A stretch of DNA of 64,000 nt from Coccinella septempunctata (taxonomy: Eukaryota; Arthropoda; Insecta; Coleoptera; Coccinellidae). Position numbers and translations under genes: made by a program. The DNA lies in contig NC_058190.1 of assembly GCF_907165205.1 (NCBI RefSeq), positions 17,058,001 through 17,122,000 of the forward strand, written 5' to 3'. Shown piece by piece: positions 42,994 through 52,443 of the stretch. Position 1 is the stretch's first letter, and every line of letters begins with the position of its first letter. Below the pieces are notes generated by a model. That model did not search any database. It had not been told where the DNA came from and saw only the letters and a list, made by a program, of their open reading frames with translations.

Positions 42994-43776
42994 TTAGGCT
43001 AAAAAATTATTACTTCTCCGATCATGGTCTTTATTATAATGAATTAGAAAAGTGTAAATACTACTGATGTTCTTAATGTCCGATCTGGAATTAACCACAT
43101 TTTCTAAATTTTTCTTTATATGAAACATTTCTAGAAAGGTTCTTTTTCTATAGTTCTTCTCTCTTTCTAAAATTTGGATGTTATTGAAATTCATCATGTG
43201 TTGGTTGTCATGACAGTGTTGAGCCAGAGCACAGCCCTTTCCAGGATGTCTGATGTCACATTTATGTTGTGCCATTCGTTTTTTAATTTTTGCGACGTTT
43301 GCCCTATATATGATAGATGGCACTGAGCACAAGGAACCTTATAGACTACATTAGATGTTTTTTCTATGCTGAATTTATCTTTCGTATGCGAGAACATATT
43401 GCCTATTTTAAACTCATTTTTTACCGCAATCTTTATTTTGTCACTTTTGAACAATTTTATTATCGAATTGGTTACCTGAGGCATGAGTGGGAACGCTACA
43501 AAAATTAATCTTCTTTCTTCTTCATCAGTGGTTGTCTCCAAAGTCTCATCCGGCATACCATTCCGGATAAGACTGCGTCTATTGCTAGGTGTTATGTGTG
43601 CTTCTGAATTGAACCTTGTGAATTCACCTGCTTCATCAAGCAAATCTTCTTGAGAGGCGATCTCACCTTCATGTGTTGCAATCTGTTGTGTTTCCTCTAA
43701 GGATACCAACTCTCCAGTCCCACCCGGCATGCCATTCCGAGTGGGACTATCGTCCCTTTGCTGTGTCGTTACTCTG
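42994..43776 (-). pseudogene. PLE1 linker and GIY-YIG endonuclease
   Basis: After a TAG stop at 43782-43784 the same frame continues with a linker containing repeated NGMPxxT/E blocks (RNGMPGGTGELVSL and RNGMPDETLETTTD), then the endonuclease core VVYKVPCAQCHLSYIGQTSQKLKN (about 43330). The frame then shifts near 43260 and the remainder (KKRMAQHKCDIRHPGKGCAL; HCHDNQHMMNFNNIQIL; YRKRTFLEMFHI) reads to about 42994. The canonical Penelope-like pattern with the extra Cys/His motif before GIY-YIG is visible. This nuclease nicks the target DNA to prime reverse transcription. Confidence 0.8.
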
Positions 43777-43781
43777 TCCGC

Positions 43782-44462
43782 CTATAAATCTGAGACCTCC
43801 CTGGACTCACCCAGCATACCATTCTGGATAAGACCTTCCTGCATGTCTGTTGTATGTTGGTTTGGAGTACTGAAAATCAGTTTGCTTGTTAAGCATCTAG
43901 GGAAACCGTTGTTCAGCATCAGTGTGTTGAGTTTATTTAGGTTATCTTTAACAAAGGAGGTGTGTGAGATTTTGCTGATGCGATTCTTTAAATTAATTAC
44001 TAAATTAATTTTTTGTTTCATTGGGTGATTTGATGCAAAATTGATATATCTGCCTGAACTACTCGGCTTGGTGTACCAGTTTATTATGATTTTATTATCC
44101 GGTGTTCTTACAAGTCTTGTATCTAGAAACGGTACTGAATTATCTGTTTCATTCTCAATGGTAAACTTGATATGTTCGTCAAAGCTATTAAAACGTTCTA
44201 GGGTTAATTCGGCCATGTCCTCAGGAATGGCGGCCACAATGTCGTCCACATATTTTTTAATAAAAGGGAGATTGAAAGGGAGGGTCGGTAAGATGCAGTC
44301 CAACAGGTAATCCATCACCATCCTTGCAATGGCAGCGCTATGCTCTGCTCCCATGGGAGAGCCAAAGGTTTGTACGTAAAACTCGTTGTTGTAAATGAAG
44401 CAATTGGAGGAAAATAAAAATCTTAACGAATTTTGTTCAGCGTTCCGTGCGTGGATGTTCAA
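43782..44462 (-). pseudogene. PLE1 reverse transcriptase, 5'-truncated
   Basis: Minus-strand frame with FYVQTFGSPMGAEHSAAIARM (Penelope motif around the palm), KKYVDDIVAAI (catalytic YVDD), VPFLDTRLVR and NWYTKPSSSGRYINFASNHP, all characteristic of Penelope-like reverse transcriptases. The frame enters without an ATG at 44462 because the upstream part is missing, and ends at a TAG. Confidence 0.85.
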
Positions 44463-45503
44463 TTATTATAGTGGAGAATCTTCTTTCTCCATGTGGAAAT
44501 CCATCTTTATCGCTGGTCGGAAACGTGCCATGCTTCATTCCTCCGGTGAGTACCTAATTTAACTGTGTTTGGCGGATGTTGGAATTCCATCGTGGTTTTG
44601 TAGGTTAACCGGGATTCGTGGGAGCTGCAACAGGTGGAAAGCCTCCAACAGCTCGACGTGGGGGCTCAATGGACCGGTTCACCCCTTCCGACCTGGCTAT
44701 ACGGACGTTGGGACTCTCGGAGCCGGCATGAGACTTGCAGGTGGGTAATTTCTAACAATAAACTCTCCAATCTTCATCGTTCCTCGTGGTCAACTTTTCT
44801 TCTTGAAACGGTTTTTCTCTGTATTCTGTTTTCGGGTAGACGGTGTTTTCTTCAGGTAAACAGTGTTAAATTGACGGTACAATAATTTCGATTCGGTTCA
44901 GGACAGAAATTGGTTAGATGCATTTGATTAATAGACGGATATACTCAGTTGAAATATGAAACAGTATCCTTTATTAATATTCCTTACATAAGTAACAGAT
45001 TTTTCGGACAGTTTTAACAGGTTTGATTTATAATTGCATGCTGAACGGATGAAAATCTGTAGATACAGTATTTCGGTCAACGGTGGTGCCTGTACGGAAT
45101 TTGAACGGAATTGTTACGGTGTGATCGGTTATAACTAGGTTAGTGACGGGCTTCAGTTGTACGTGATTTCTCCTTGCTATTGTCCTTGGCCTCACGGAGT
45201 TCTCGACATCTTGGACAGGCACGGAGGGCTAATTCCCTACTGGTTGGCATGCGGAACTTGTTCGATTTCTTCCGGGGTGGTTCAGATTGGGTGGATGCGC
45301 TGGGGATATCACACTGGACGGCAGCCTCTCTTTGACAGTGATGGGAATGACAAGGACAATTTCTAGTCAGTGTACCTACAGTTATTCGGATCAACAGGTA
45401 AACAGAAAATAATAATATAGTCGGTAACGGAAAAATAACGGATTAACTCCTTTCAGAGGTTATTTCTATAGAACGGTTAACGGATCATGACAATAATATT
45501 ATA
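44463..45503. other. Unassigned stretch between PLE1 and Gypsy G1
   Basis: No domain recognised. Minus-strand frames (for example 45394-45140, with CPRCRELREAKD) could belong to the 3' end of G1. The G1-type LTR expected here is not present, so the 3' LTR has been lost or this is filler DNA. Confidence 0.4.
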
Positions 45504-46454
45504 TTATGCATGAAATGGTTTTAAATCTTTGATATGTATATTAGTGATTTTTCTACCCTCTGTATCTTTCAGGTCATAGACGACAGGTGAAACAACTTTA
45601 ACGACGGTGAACGGTCCGGAAAACTTCGGAGCCAACTTGGCGGTAAAGGCGTCAACGGCCGAGGACAAAGGACGGTCTCGGCGTAGAACTCTATCTTCCA
45701 CATGGTATCGGACTTCTCTTCGTCGAAGATTGCAGTGGTGAGCCTGTTGCTGGAAGACACGGTACAGTTTAGTACGGACGAACTCATAAGCCTCCTGGAG
45801 ATGTTCGATCTGTTGAGTACGGTAAATCATGTCTCTGTTTTCTTCTTCTGTACGGTTGGATTCTCCGTTCATTTCATTATTGTGGGGGTTTGTCGAATAA
45901 ATCGCCCTCGGGACTTCTAGTTCCCTTCCATAATTCAAAAATGCCGGTGTGAATCCAGTAGACTCCTGTTTAGCAGTATTGATAGCAAACGTTAACTCTC
46001 CTATCTTTTCATCCCAGGTTCGTTGATCGGCTTCACAAAACTGTGCTATCATGGTCTTTAGGGTACGGTTAGCTCTTTCTACAGGGTTGCACTGAGGAGT
46101 ATACGGTGGTGTGAAACGGTGAGCAATGTTCAGCTCTCGGAGACTGTTCTTGAATAGCCTGCTGTCGAATTGTACTCCGTTGTCGGATATTACTAGTTTT
46201 GGGCAACCGTATTTCAGTATGACTTGTTCGTAGAGGGCCGAATAAACAGTTTTGGCGGTGGCTTTCCGCAACGGACGACACTCTACCCACTTTGTGAACC
46301 GTTCTCGCATTACCACGATGTAGGAGTTTCCCTTCTTTGACCGTGGCAATGGTCCTACAATGTCTGTGGATACTTCTTGGAACGGCGCATCCGCCATTCG
46401 GTGTGGTTGCATCTTACCAGGGGTTTTCTGTTGCGAAACTTTGTACTTTTGGCA
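45504..46454 (-). pseudogene. G1 integrase core and C-terminus
   Basis: Continues in frame from the long G1 frame after a TAG at 46455-46457, which falls inside the CxxC of the zinc-binding domain. The core triad is visible: STDIVGPLPRSKKG (Asp), LVISDNGVQFDS (Asp) and CNPVERANRTLKTM (Glu). The tail LAPKFSGPFTVVKVVSPVVY and IHIKDLKPFH is typical for insect Gypsy integrases. Apart from the single stop this domain is intact. Confidence 0.85.
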
Positions 46455-48683
46455 CTATGTGCAGTTCCTCACGTATTTCGCAATGTCTCTAAACATCCCT
46501 GGCCAGTAATAGTTTCTGGCTATCCGTGCAATCGTTTTGGCAATCCCCATGTGACCTGCTAGTTCTGAGTCGTGGTTTTCCTGCAGTACTTCTGTTCGCT
46601 GTTCGGTCGGTACACAGAGTTTCCAGGGTTGGCCGGTTCCATCTTCTGTGAAGTCGGATGAGTCCCAGAAATGTCGTAACAGTTTTCCATTTCTAACGGC
46701 GTAGTCAGGAAAATTTGCTGGGTCTTTTCCCACCTCCTGTAACTTCTTGTTGTACCATTTGCACTGGGTTGTTTCTATTTCGGCCAGGTATACGGAATCT
46801 ACGGACGGTAACGGTTTAGGTGATGGGTTGTCCGCAGGTGGATTCAGGGATTTTCTCCGGCCCTGCACCTCAACAGCTTTTTGAATTTTCGGTGTTGGTT
46901 TGGCAATCAGTCGACCTTCCAGGTAACAGTCCGCTGTACTGAGGTTGATGGAAAAATTGAACCTTCCTAATACGTCCATTCCTAGAATGAGGTCAACTGG
47001 TAAATCAGGCACCAACAAAAATTTTACGTCGGTCAAGGAATAATCAGCCAGGTGAACAGCGGTAGTGTAGAGTTTGGGTGTTGTCGTGGGTTGACCATTT
47101 GCAACCACCACGAAACCATTCTCAACATGTTGTCCGGTGATTCCCTTGCTTTCCCCCGGCGGAGAAAGTCGTGTCTGGTTGGCTGGTGTCGGCGGGACTG
47201 ATTCCCTGTGATCAGTTGTTTGTACCTGTTCTCCGGTATCCACAGAAAAACTTGCTTGATATCGGTTCAGCTGACGGGGAGTGTACGTCAGGTGAGGTTC
47301 CTCCAGGAAACTTGGCTTCGAGGGTGGCCGGGTGTACTGGCTCATCTGCCACTGGACCAGTTCAAAAACTTTTCCCTTACGGAGAAGTTCATAATACGTC
47401 TTGGTCTCCTGGAAGGCCAAGGCCTGTTGTAAGGGCGGAATCAACCTTTGTCGGATAAGTCGGATCTGCTCCACCTCGGATGGTTTGGTATAGGTGAGTT
47501 TCTGGAATAAGTTCTGCATCCGGGTAACATACAGAAGCAGCTTTTCTTCAGGTCCTTGTGTTCGTCTTTTTATTTCCTCCAACAGATTCTCCTCATAGTT
47601 AACAGGCAGAAATGCTTCTTTCAATTGGTTGGAAAAATCCTCCCAGTCGTTGAAAGTACCTCTCCTGGGAATAAACCAATCCCTTGCATCTTTTCGTAGT
47701 AATTCATAAACTGATTCAAAAACTTGTTCCAGGGACACTTTACGGGATTCAGCCAGCCTCTCCACTTCTTCAAGGAATCCGGTCACACTTCCAGTGCCAT
47801 CAAAGGAAATGTTCCACTTGTGTACAGGGACAGTCGGTATTGTTGATCGGGACTCCGGTTCTGATCTGGCAGGTGTTGTGATGACTGGTCGGTCAGGATT
47901 TATCCAAGGTGCAGGTAAGTGTGGAAAAGACACCCTTCGTGTAGAATTAATCCATCTACCCTGTGTCGGACCCTCAGGTGTTGTTGTCCCACAGTCCTGT
48001 GACTGTGTGAGAGGTATCGCTGGTAACTGTCGTAGTAATGCTCTACATGTCTGTCGTGTCTCATTCATGACCTCTTCTAATGTTGGATTCCTTACAGGTG
48101 TTCCAGTATGTGAGACATCGACCGCTACAGGAGGATCGACACCATCTCCCAAGTCGATAAGCGATGGCTCTCGGAGCCCTGAAATCCGTTCCGGTTGGAT
48201 CGGTGACACACCAGGTGAACTGGGCACCTCCACATCTAAGAGAGACCTCTGATGTCGGTTAGATGGCTGCGGCTGTTCACGATTACTCTTCTGACGTAGC
48301 TCCTCTAGTGTTTCCAACGCCTTAGCTGTAGTTGCCTTCATTTGTCCAACTAGTTGTAACTGTGTTGTGTCTGCAGTAACAATAAAGTCCAGCCTTCCTT
48401 GTATGTGTATTAATCGGGTGTAAATTCGCGAAAATTCGTTAGCTGCATTCTCATGATTGAAGTTCTGAAGGGATTCCACCAAATCGGTGAGTTTATTTTG
48501 GCAAATCTCAATCTCCGAGGCGGGATTCAATGATGTTGGCGGTAGTAGAGGTTCATTAGACTGAAGTACTTGTCGTAGTAGACTCCGTTTAGTCATCACA
48601 GTACCCGGTATCGATTGTCCTCTCAGTTGAAATTCGTATGTAAGTTCATCACTGAGTAACCGATTCACATCCATGTTCGACAT
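46455..48683 (-). pseudogene. G1 gag fused in frame to protease remnant and integrase zinc domain
   Basis: The ATG at 48683 aligns with the G2 gag start (the following INRL/VNRL...ELTYE block is shared). Gag core: KWNISFDGTGSVTGFLEEVE and LLEEIKRRTQGPEE, near-identical in G2. The CCHC knuckles and protease active site are missing. The frame passes into the protease C-terminal part (LVPDLPVDLILGMDVLG), then after a short Pro-rich linker directly into the integrase zinc-binding domain (HDSELAGHMGIAKT; NYYWPGMFRDIAKYVRNC). Reverse transcriptase and RNase H are entirely deleted, yet the frame stays open for over 740 codons. Confidence 0.85.
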
Positions 48684-48719
48684 ATTATTTTCAACTAAGT
48701 CCGATTCAGAACGCACCAA

Positions 48720-49680
48720 TATTTCCCACTCGGTATGTCTTTCACAATCCGTTTAAGTTCCAAGTCCGACCCGGCAAGTCAATCGTTAGCCAACCTATTC
48801 GCTTAAGTTCGAAGTGGGTATCGGTGTAACCCCAAAATAAAAGAGTCTAAGTCCCGGTGTATCAGAAAAAAAAAAATCTAAGTTCAATTTCCGGCGCACC
48901 AAAATAATCTAAGTCCCGATGTATCACACTAAAAATTTTACAAGTCCGACGTTACTCGAAAAAAAAATGTCAATCAGTCCCACTAAAGTCCGAAAATATT
49001 CGCGAAATACCGCACTCACTCGCAAGTCGTTTCGTATAGTCCGGAAAATTTCCCGAAATTCGAACCGCACCAGAACGCACAGATTAAATTCCAAATAGTT
49101 TTTCAAGTTCAATATCCAGAAAATAAATCGCAATAATCGAATTTCAGGTTTCAGAAAAATCAGAAATAATTGGTAAGTTTCCACAGTACAGGTCAAAAGA
49201 AAATATTAAACAGGTAGACAAGTTATCAACAGGGTAATAGGTGAAATTTTACCAATTGTGACAATTTTCAATGTTCGGAAATTCACTCACCTTCAATACG
49301 AAATTAAAACAGTTCAATTCAATAAATCAGAAATAATAAGAAATCGGACATAATTTTCACTGATATTGAGGCGCAACAACAGTTCAGTTTTCAATAACTC
49401 AATAAAGTAATCGGCAAATGGAATAATCACAAATTAATTAAATTATTTCCAATAGGTTTCAACAATAGGAAAATTTTCAGAATATAGTCCAATTCAATTC
49501 ACAGTATAACAGTTCAATACAGAGTGGCAGGTAATAAAACACAGATCAAGTTTATTTTTCACAGTTCTCGGTTCAAGAAATAGTTACTCACTGTTCTTAG
49601 GTTTTACTCACTGTTTCGGGAATTCACTCACTGTCCGGTTAATGTTTCTCACCTCTGTTGTTTCCTACTGGATTTTGCAC
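48720..49680 (-). other. G1 leader (5' UTR)
   Basis: About 1 kb of AT-rich sequence between the primer-binding site and the gag start. No gene on either strand; contains repeated AAGTCCG/CAAGTCC words near 48750-49030. Confidence 0.5.
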
Positions 49681-49699
49681 GGTCCCTGCTCGGGCGCCA
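49681..49699 (-). promoter_or_regulatory. G1 tRNA-Lys-type primer-binding site
   Basis: Minus-strand TGGCGCCCGAGCAGGGACC, 4 nt after the LTR end. It closely resembles lysine-tRNA primer sites. Confidence 0.7.
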
Positions 49700-49703
49700 T
49701 TTT

Positions 49704-49897
49704 TGTAACGTGGTTTACTCGGAGAAACCTAATCTCGAGCGCCAGCTATTCTTTTCAATAGGAAGAATAGCAAACCTACCAGAGTAGCTGCTAGCCAGAG
49801 ACAGAGCTCGATGTTGTCTAGGGTGGTAGCGACAACGAAGAAGTCAAAATCGAATTATGTAAAAGTTTATTCACACCTTCAGAAACTAATTATATGT
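49704..49897 (-). repeat. G1 5' LTR, inner part
   Basis: Last 194 bp of the G1 5' LTR in G1 orientation, ending CCACGTTACA next to the primer-binding site. The matching sequence in inverted orientation is at about 60055-60245 in the solo LTR. It is cut by G2 at 49898; the remainder is 56650-57828. Confidence 0.88.
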
Positions 49898-50940
49898 TGT
49901 AACGGTTTTATTTTAACTAATAATTAATTGGGAATGAGGTTATATTGTTTGTTTATTTTTGTTGTCTTCAACTGTGTATCGACGGTATCAAGGTAGCCAA
50001 CAATGTAACGTGTTTTCGGCGGTCACAGATGTGGAAAATATTCTTCATATTTCGAGAACAATGTTAATTTTTGTATCGGGATCTAATGTTGGCATAATTG
50101 GGGATAGTGGAAAGTGAGGTTGAGGAAGAAAAACAGAAAAAGGACGAAGATTCGAGAAAGAGATTTGAGAGGTGTGAAATCAGGTGCTGGATTTTGACGG
50201 AATTTTTCGGAAGAAGACTGGAATTTGAAATTCTGGGTACCTGCAAGGGGATTATTCGAAATTTCCGGATAGGAGATCTGGTTTATGGTATTTTTTGGAA
50301 GAGATAGATCATCCGAGCCCAATTTGGGGATATATCAAATTCAGAATTCCGGTTTCACGTGGACTTGGGAGATAGAACCCTCTTACAGAGGTGAGAATAA
50401 ACCGAATTGTCTTCAATAAAATTGATGAAAAATAGGTATTCCAATTGTTATTTGGGTTTTTTAGGGTTTTCTTGGGCTATCTACTTTGCATTTTCCTTGA
50501 TCGTGGAAAGGGACGATTTGGAGGAGGCCATTATTTGCTGGACATCGACGCCATTTTGTGTTGATCGGCCTGAAACCCTAGAGGATTTGGTTTGGAGAAC
50601 CTTGGAGACAACCGCAAGTTTTTTTCAACAGACGTCACATCATTTTGCTTTCCCCATAGTTTTTATGTACACTTAAATCTTGTAAATTACTTGTGAACCG
50701 TTCGTGATCACGATCCGGGAGAAATTCAGACATTTTCAACCTCACTCAACAGTCAACAACCAATTTCTAAGGTTGGAATTTACGTATTTTGTTCAACCGT
50801 TATACACCCAAGTTATTTCAAATACGTTGGCGCCCATTTATTTCATGTTAATACATCTCAAAGAAAGGTTTGTTTTTGAATCCACCCCGTCTCCACTACA
50901 AAAACTAGCTGTGGTTAAATTATCAGTAATTAAGGTTACA
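49898..50940 (+). repeat. G2 5' LTR
   Basis: Begins TGTAACGG and ends GGTTACA. Contains the promoter. Small frames inside it (for example 50407-50676) recur identically in the 3' LTR and show no domain, so they are not called as genes. Confidence 0.95.
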
Positions 50941-50944
50941 TTTT

Positions 50945-50962
50945 TGGCGCCCAACGTGGGGC
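50945..50962 (+). promoter_or_regulatory. G2 tRNA-Lys primer-binding site
   Basis: TGGCGCCCAACGTGGGGC, starting 4 nt after the LTR, matches the lysine-tRNA (Lys1,2) primer-binding sequence used by several retroviruses. Confidence 0.8.
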
Positions 50963-51081
50963 CTACATTTGTCGAAGGGGTTTTCATCCGATCCATTGAT
51001 TCTGTAATCTTTTTTTGGAGTATTTTCTGAGTATTGTTGAAGCTGATTGTTCTCGAACACTGTTGTGATAAGATACCAAAT

Positions 51082-52443
51082 ATGTCGCGAAAAATTGAAA
51101 TAAATCGCCTTGATAAGGAAGAATTGACTTATGAACTAGCATGGAGAGGAATTGCACCTGGAACCGTAGAAGAAATGAGAAGTCACCTAGCCCTAGCACG
51201 CCAAATGGAAAAGTCTGGAGAAAGTTTACATTATCCCCCTTACCCTTTCACAGTACAGGAGGATATGGTTGCAGTTGCACAGAAATTGGATGATCTCGTC
51301 CAAGTGATAGAGGATTTCTCAGACAATTCGAAGAGCTCTACATTCGTGAAATTACAGACGAAACTTAATCATGTTTTAGGACGTCTAGATAACATGGCCT
51401 GCTCCAAGGCTGATGAATTCAAGCAACGAGGGCTTTTGGTGGCCCAAACTTTATCTATGATTAACAAGTTGAACACGAAGGCTACCCAGGCTGAAGGAAA
51501 AATCGAACCTATTCCCCCAAATTTATGCGTTCTTCAAGGAAGTATACAGGCTGCGGCCTTGCCTGATCCTTTTGCTGGTGCTGCTGCTCAGATGCCGATT
51601 GGCACAAGTACACCAAATACCTCCAATACAGTTGGACCTAGTAACATAAAGCCCATACTACCTCACAAATGGGGAATCAAATTTGCTGGAGATAAGAAGA
51701 AAATGTCAGTTACAGCATTTTTTGAACGAGTGGAAGAGCTGAGGCGAGCAAGAAACGTCACAAAGGAGATATTGTTGGAATCTGGAATTGATCTTTTCGA
51801 GGGGAGAGCATACGAGTTTTATCAGGATTGTCGAGCAGAGGTCCAGACTTGGGACGAGTTAGTAAATAAATTTAAGGAGGAGTATCAACCACCCTTCTAT
51901 TACGAGCATCTCTTGGAGGAAATAAAACGAAGAACACAGGGCCCGGACGAATCGATAGGGACCTACATGGCTATAATGTCAAGATATTTTCAAAGATTAC
52001 ATTGTCCAATTTCCGAAGAGGCTAAACTAGCAATTCTGATGAGAAATATCTCTCCATTTTACAGGAATCAATTGGGAGCTCTCGAAATTGATAACATTGC
52101 TCAGTTGAAAATGTTGTGTAAACGGATAGAATATAGAATGTCCCCTGCTGATCCTGGTCCGTCATCCCGAAGAAATTGTTCTTTAGAGCCAGACCTTGCC
52201 TATGTTAAATTAGAGGAACAGCTTTCAGAAATGGATATTTCAGGAGCAAGCACTGAGATAGGTGGAACTACTGATTCAGTGAGGCAGAAGGAGATTATTT
52301 GTTTCAACTGCAATAAGGCGGGACATAAGGCTATTGGATGCGCTGAAAAGAGAAAGATTTACTGTTATGGATGTAAGAAGGTTGGTGTCACTAAACGGAA
52401 TTGTCCTACCTGTTCCTCGGGAAACGGACGACGACCCTTCTAG
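51082..52443 (+). CDS. gag: G2 Gag
   Basis: Starts at the ATG at 51082 (453 residues); the frame is open 16 codons further upstream but without an ATG. The capsid-like core contains KWGIKFAGDKKKMSVTAFFE and LLEEIKRRTQGPDE (retrotransposon gag family). Near the C-terminus lie a standard CCHC zinc knuckle (CFNCNKAGHKAIGC) and a second knuckle in which His is replaced (CYGCKKVGVTKRNCPTC), an arrangement common in insect Gypsy elements. It forms the particle that packages element RNA. It ends at a TAG at 52441-52443 inside the pol frame overlap; most ribosomes would stop here. Confidence 0.93.
   Translation: MSRKIEINRLDKEELTYELAWRGIAPGTVEEMRSHLALARQMEKSGESLHYPPYPFTVQEDMVAVAQKLDDLVQVIEDFSDNSKSSTFVKLQTKLNHVLGRLDNMACSKADEFKQRGLLVAQTLSMINKLNTKATQAEGKIEPIPPNLCVLQGSIQAAALPDPFAGAAAQMPIGTSTPNTSNTVGPSNIKPILPHKWGIKFAGDKKKMSVTAFFERVEELRRARNVTKEILLESGIDLFEGRAYEFYQDCRAEVQTWDELVNKFKEEYQPPFYYEHLLEEIKRRTQGPDESIGTYMAIMSRYFQRLHCPISEEAKLAILMRNISPFYRNQLGALEIDNIAQLKMLCKRIEYRMSPADPGPSSRRNCSLEPDLAYVKLEEQLSEMDISGASTEIGGTTDSVRQKEIICFNCNKAGHKAIGCAEKRKIYCYGCKKVGVTKRNCPTCSSGNGRRPF

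Larger units (their letters stand above)
42525..44462 (-). mobile_element. PLE1: Penelope-like element, 5'-truncated
   Basis: Minus-strand element with a Penelope-type reverse transcriptase followed by a GIY-YIG endonuclease and a 3' UTR of about 450 bp. The 3' 600 bp recur at 62770-63380 and 63840-63999. The N-terminal domain is missing here but is present in PLE2. Confidence 0.85.
45504..49703 (-). mobile_element. G1: defective Gypsy-type LTR element, internal region
   Basis: Minus-strand internal region from a primer-binding site at 49681-49699 through leader, gag and integrase. Its 5' LTR lies at 49704-49897 plus 56650-57828, split by G2. The 3' LTR was not found. Confidence 0.8.

Noticed and set aside
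50407..50676. 89-residue frame in the G2 LTR as a gene
   Set aside because: Present identically in both LTRs with no domain; LTR sequence explains it.
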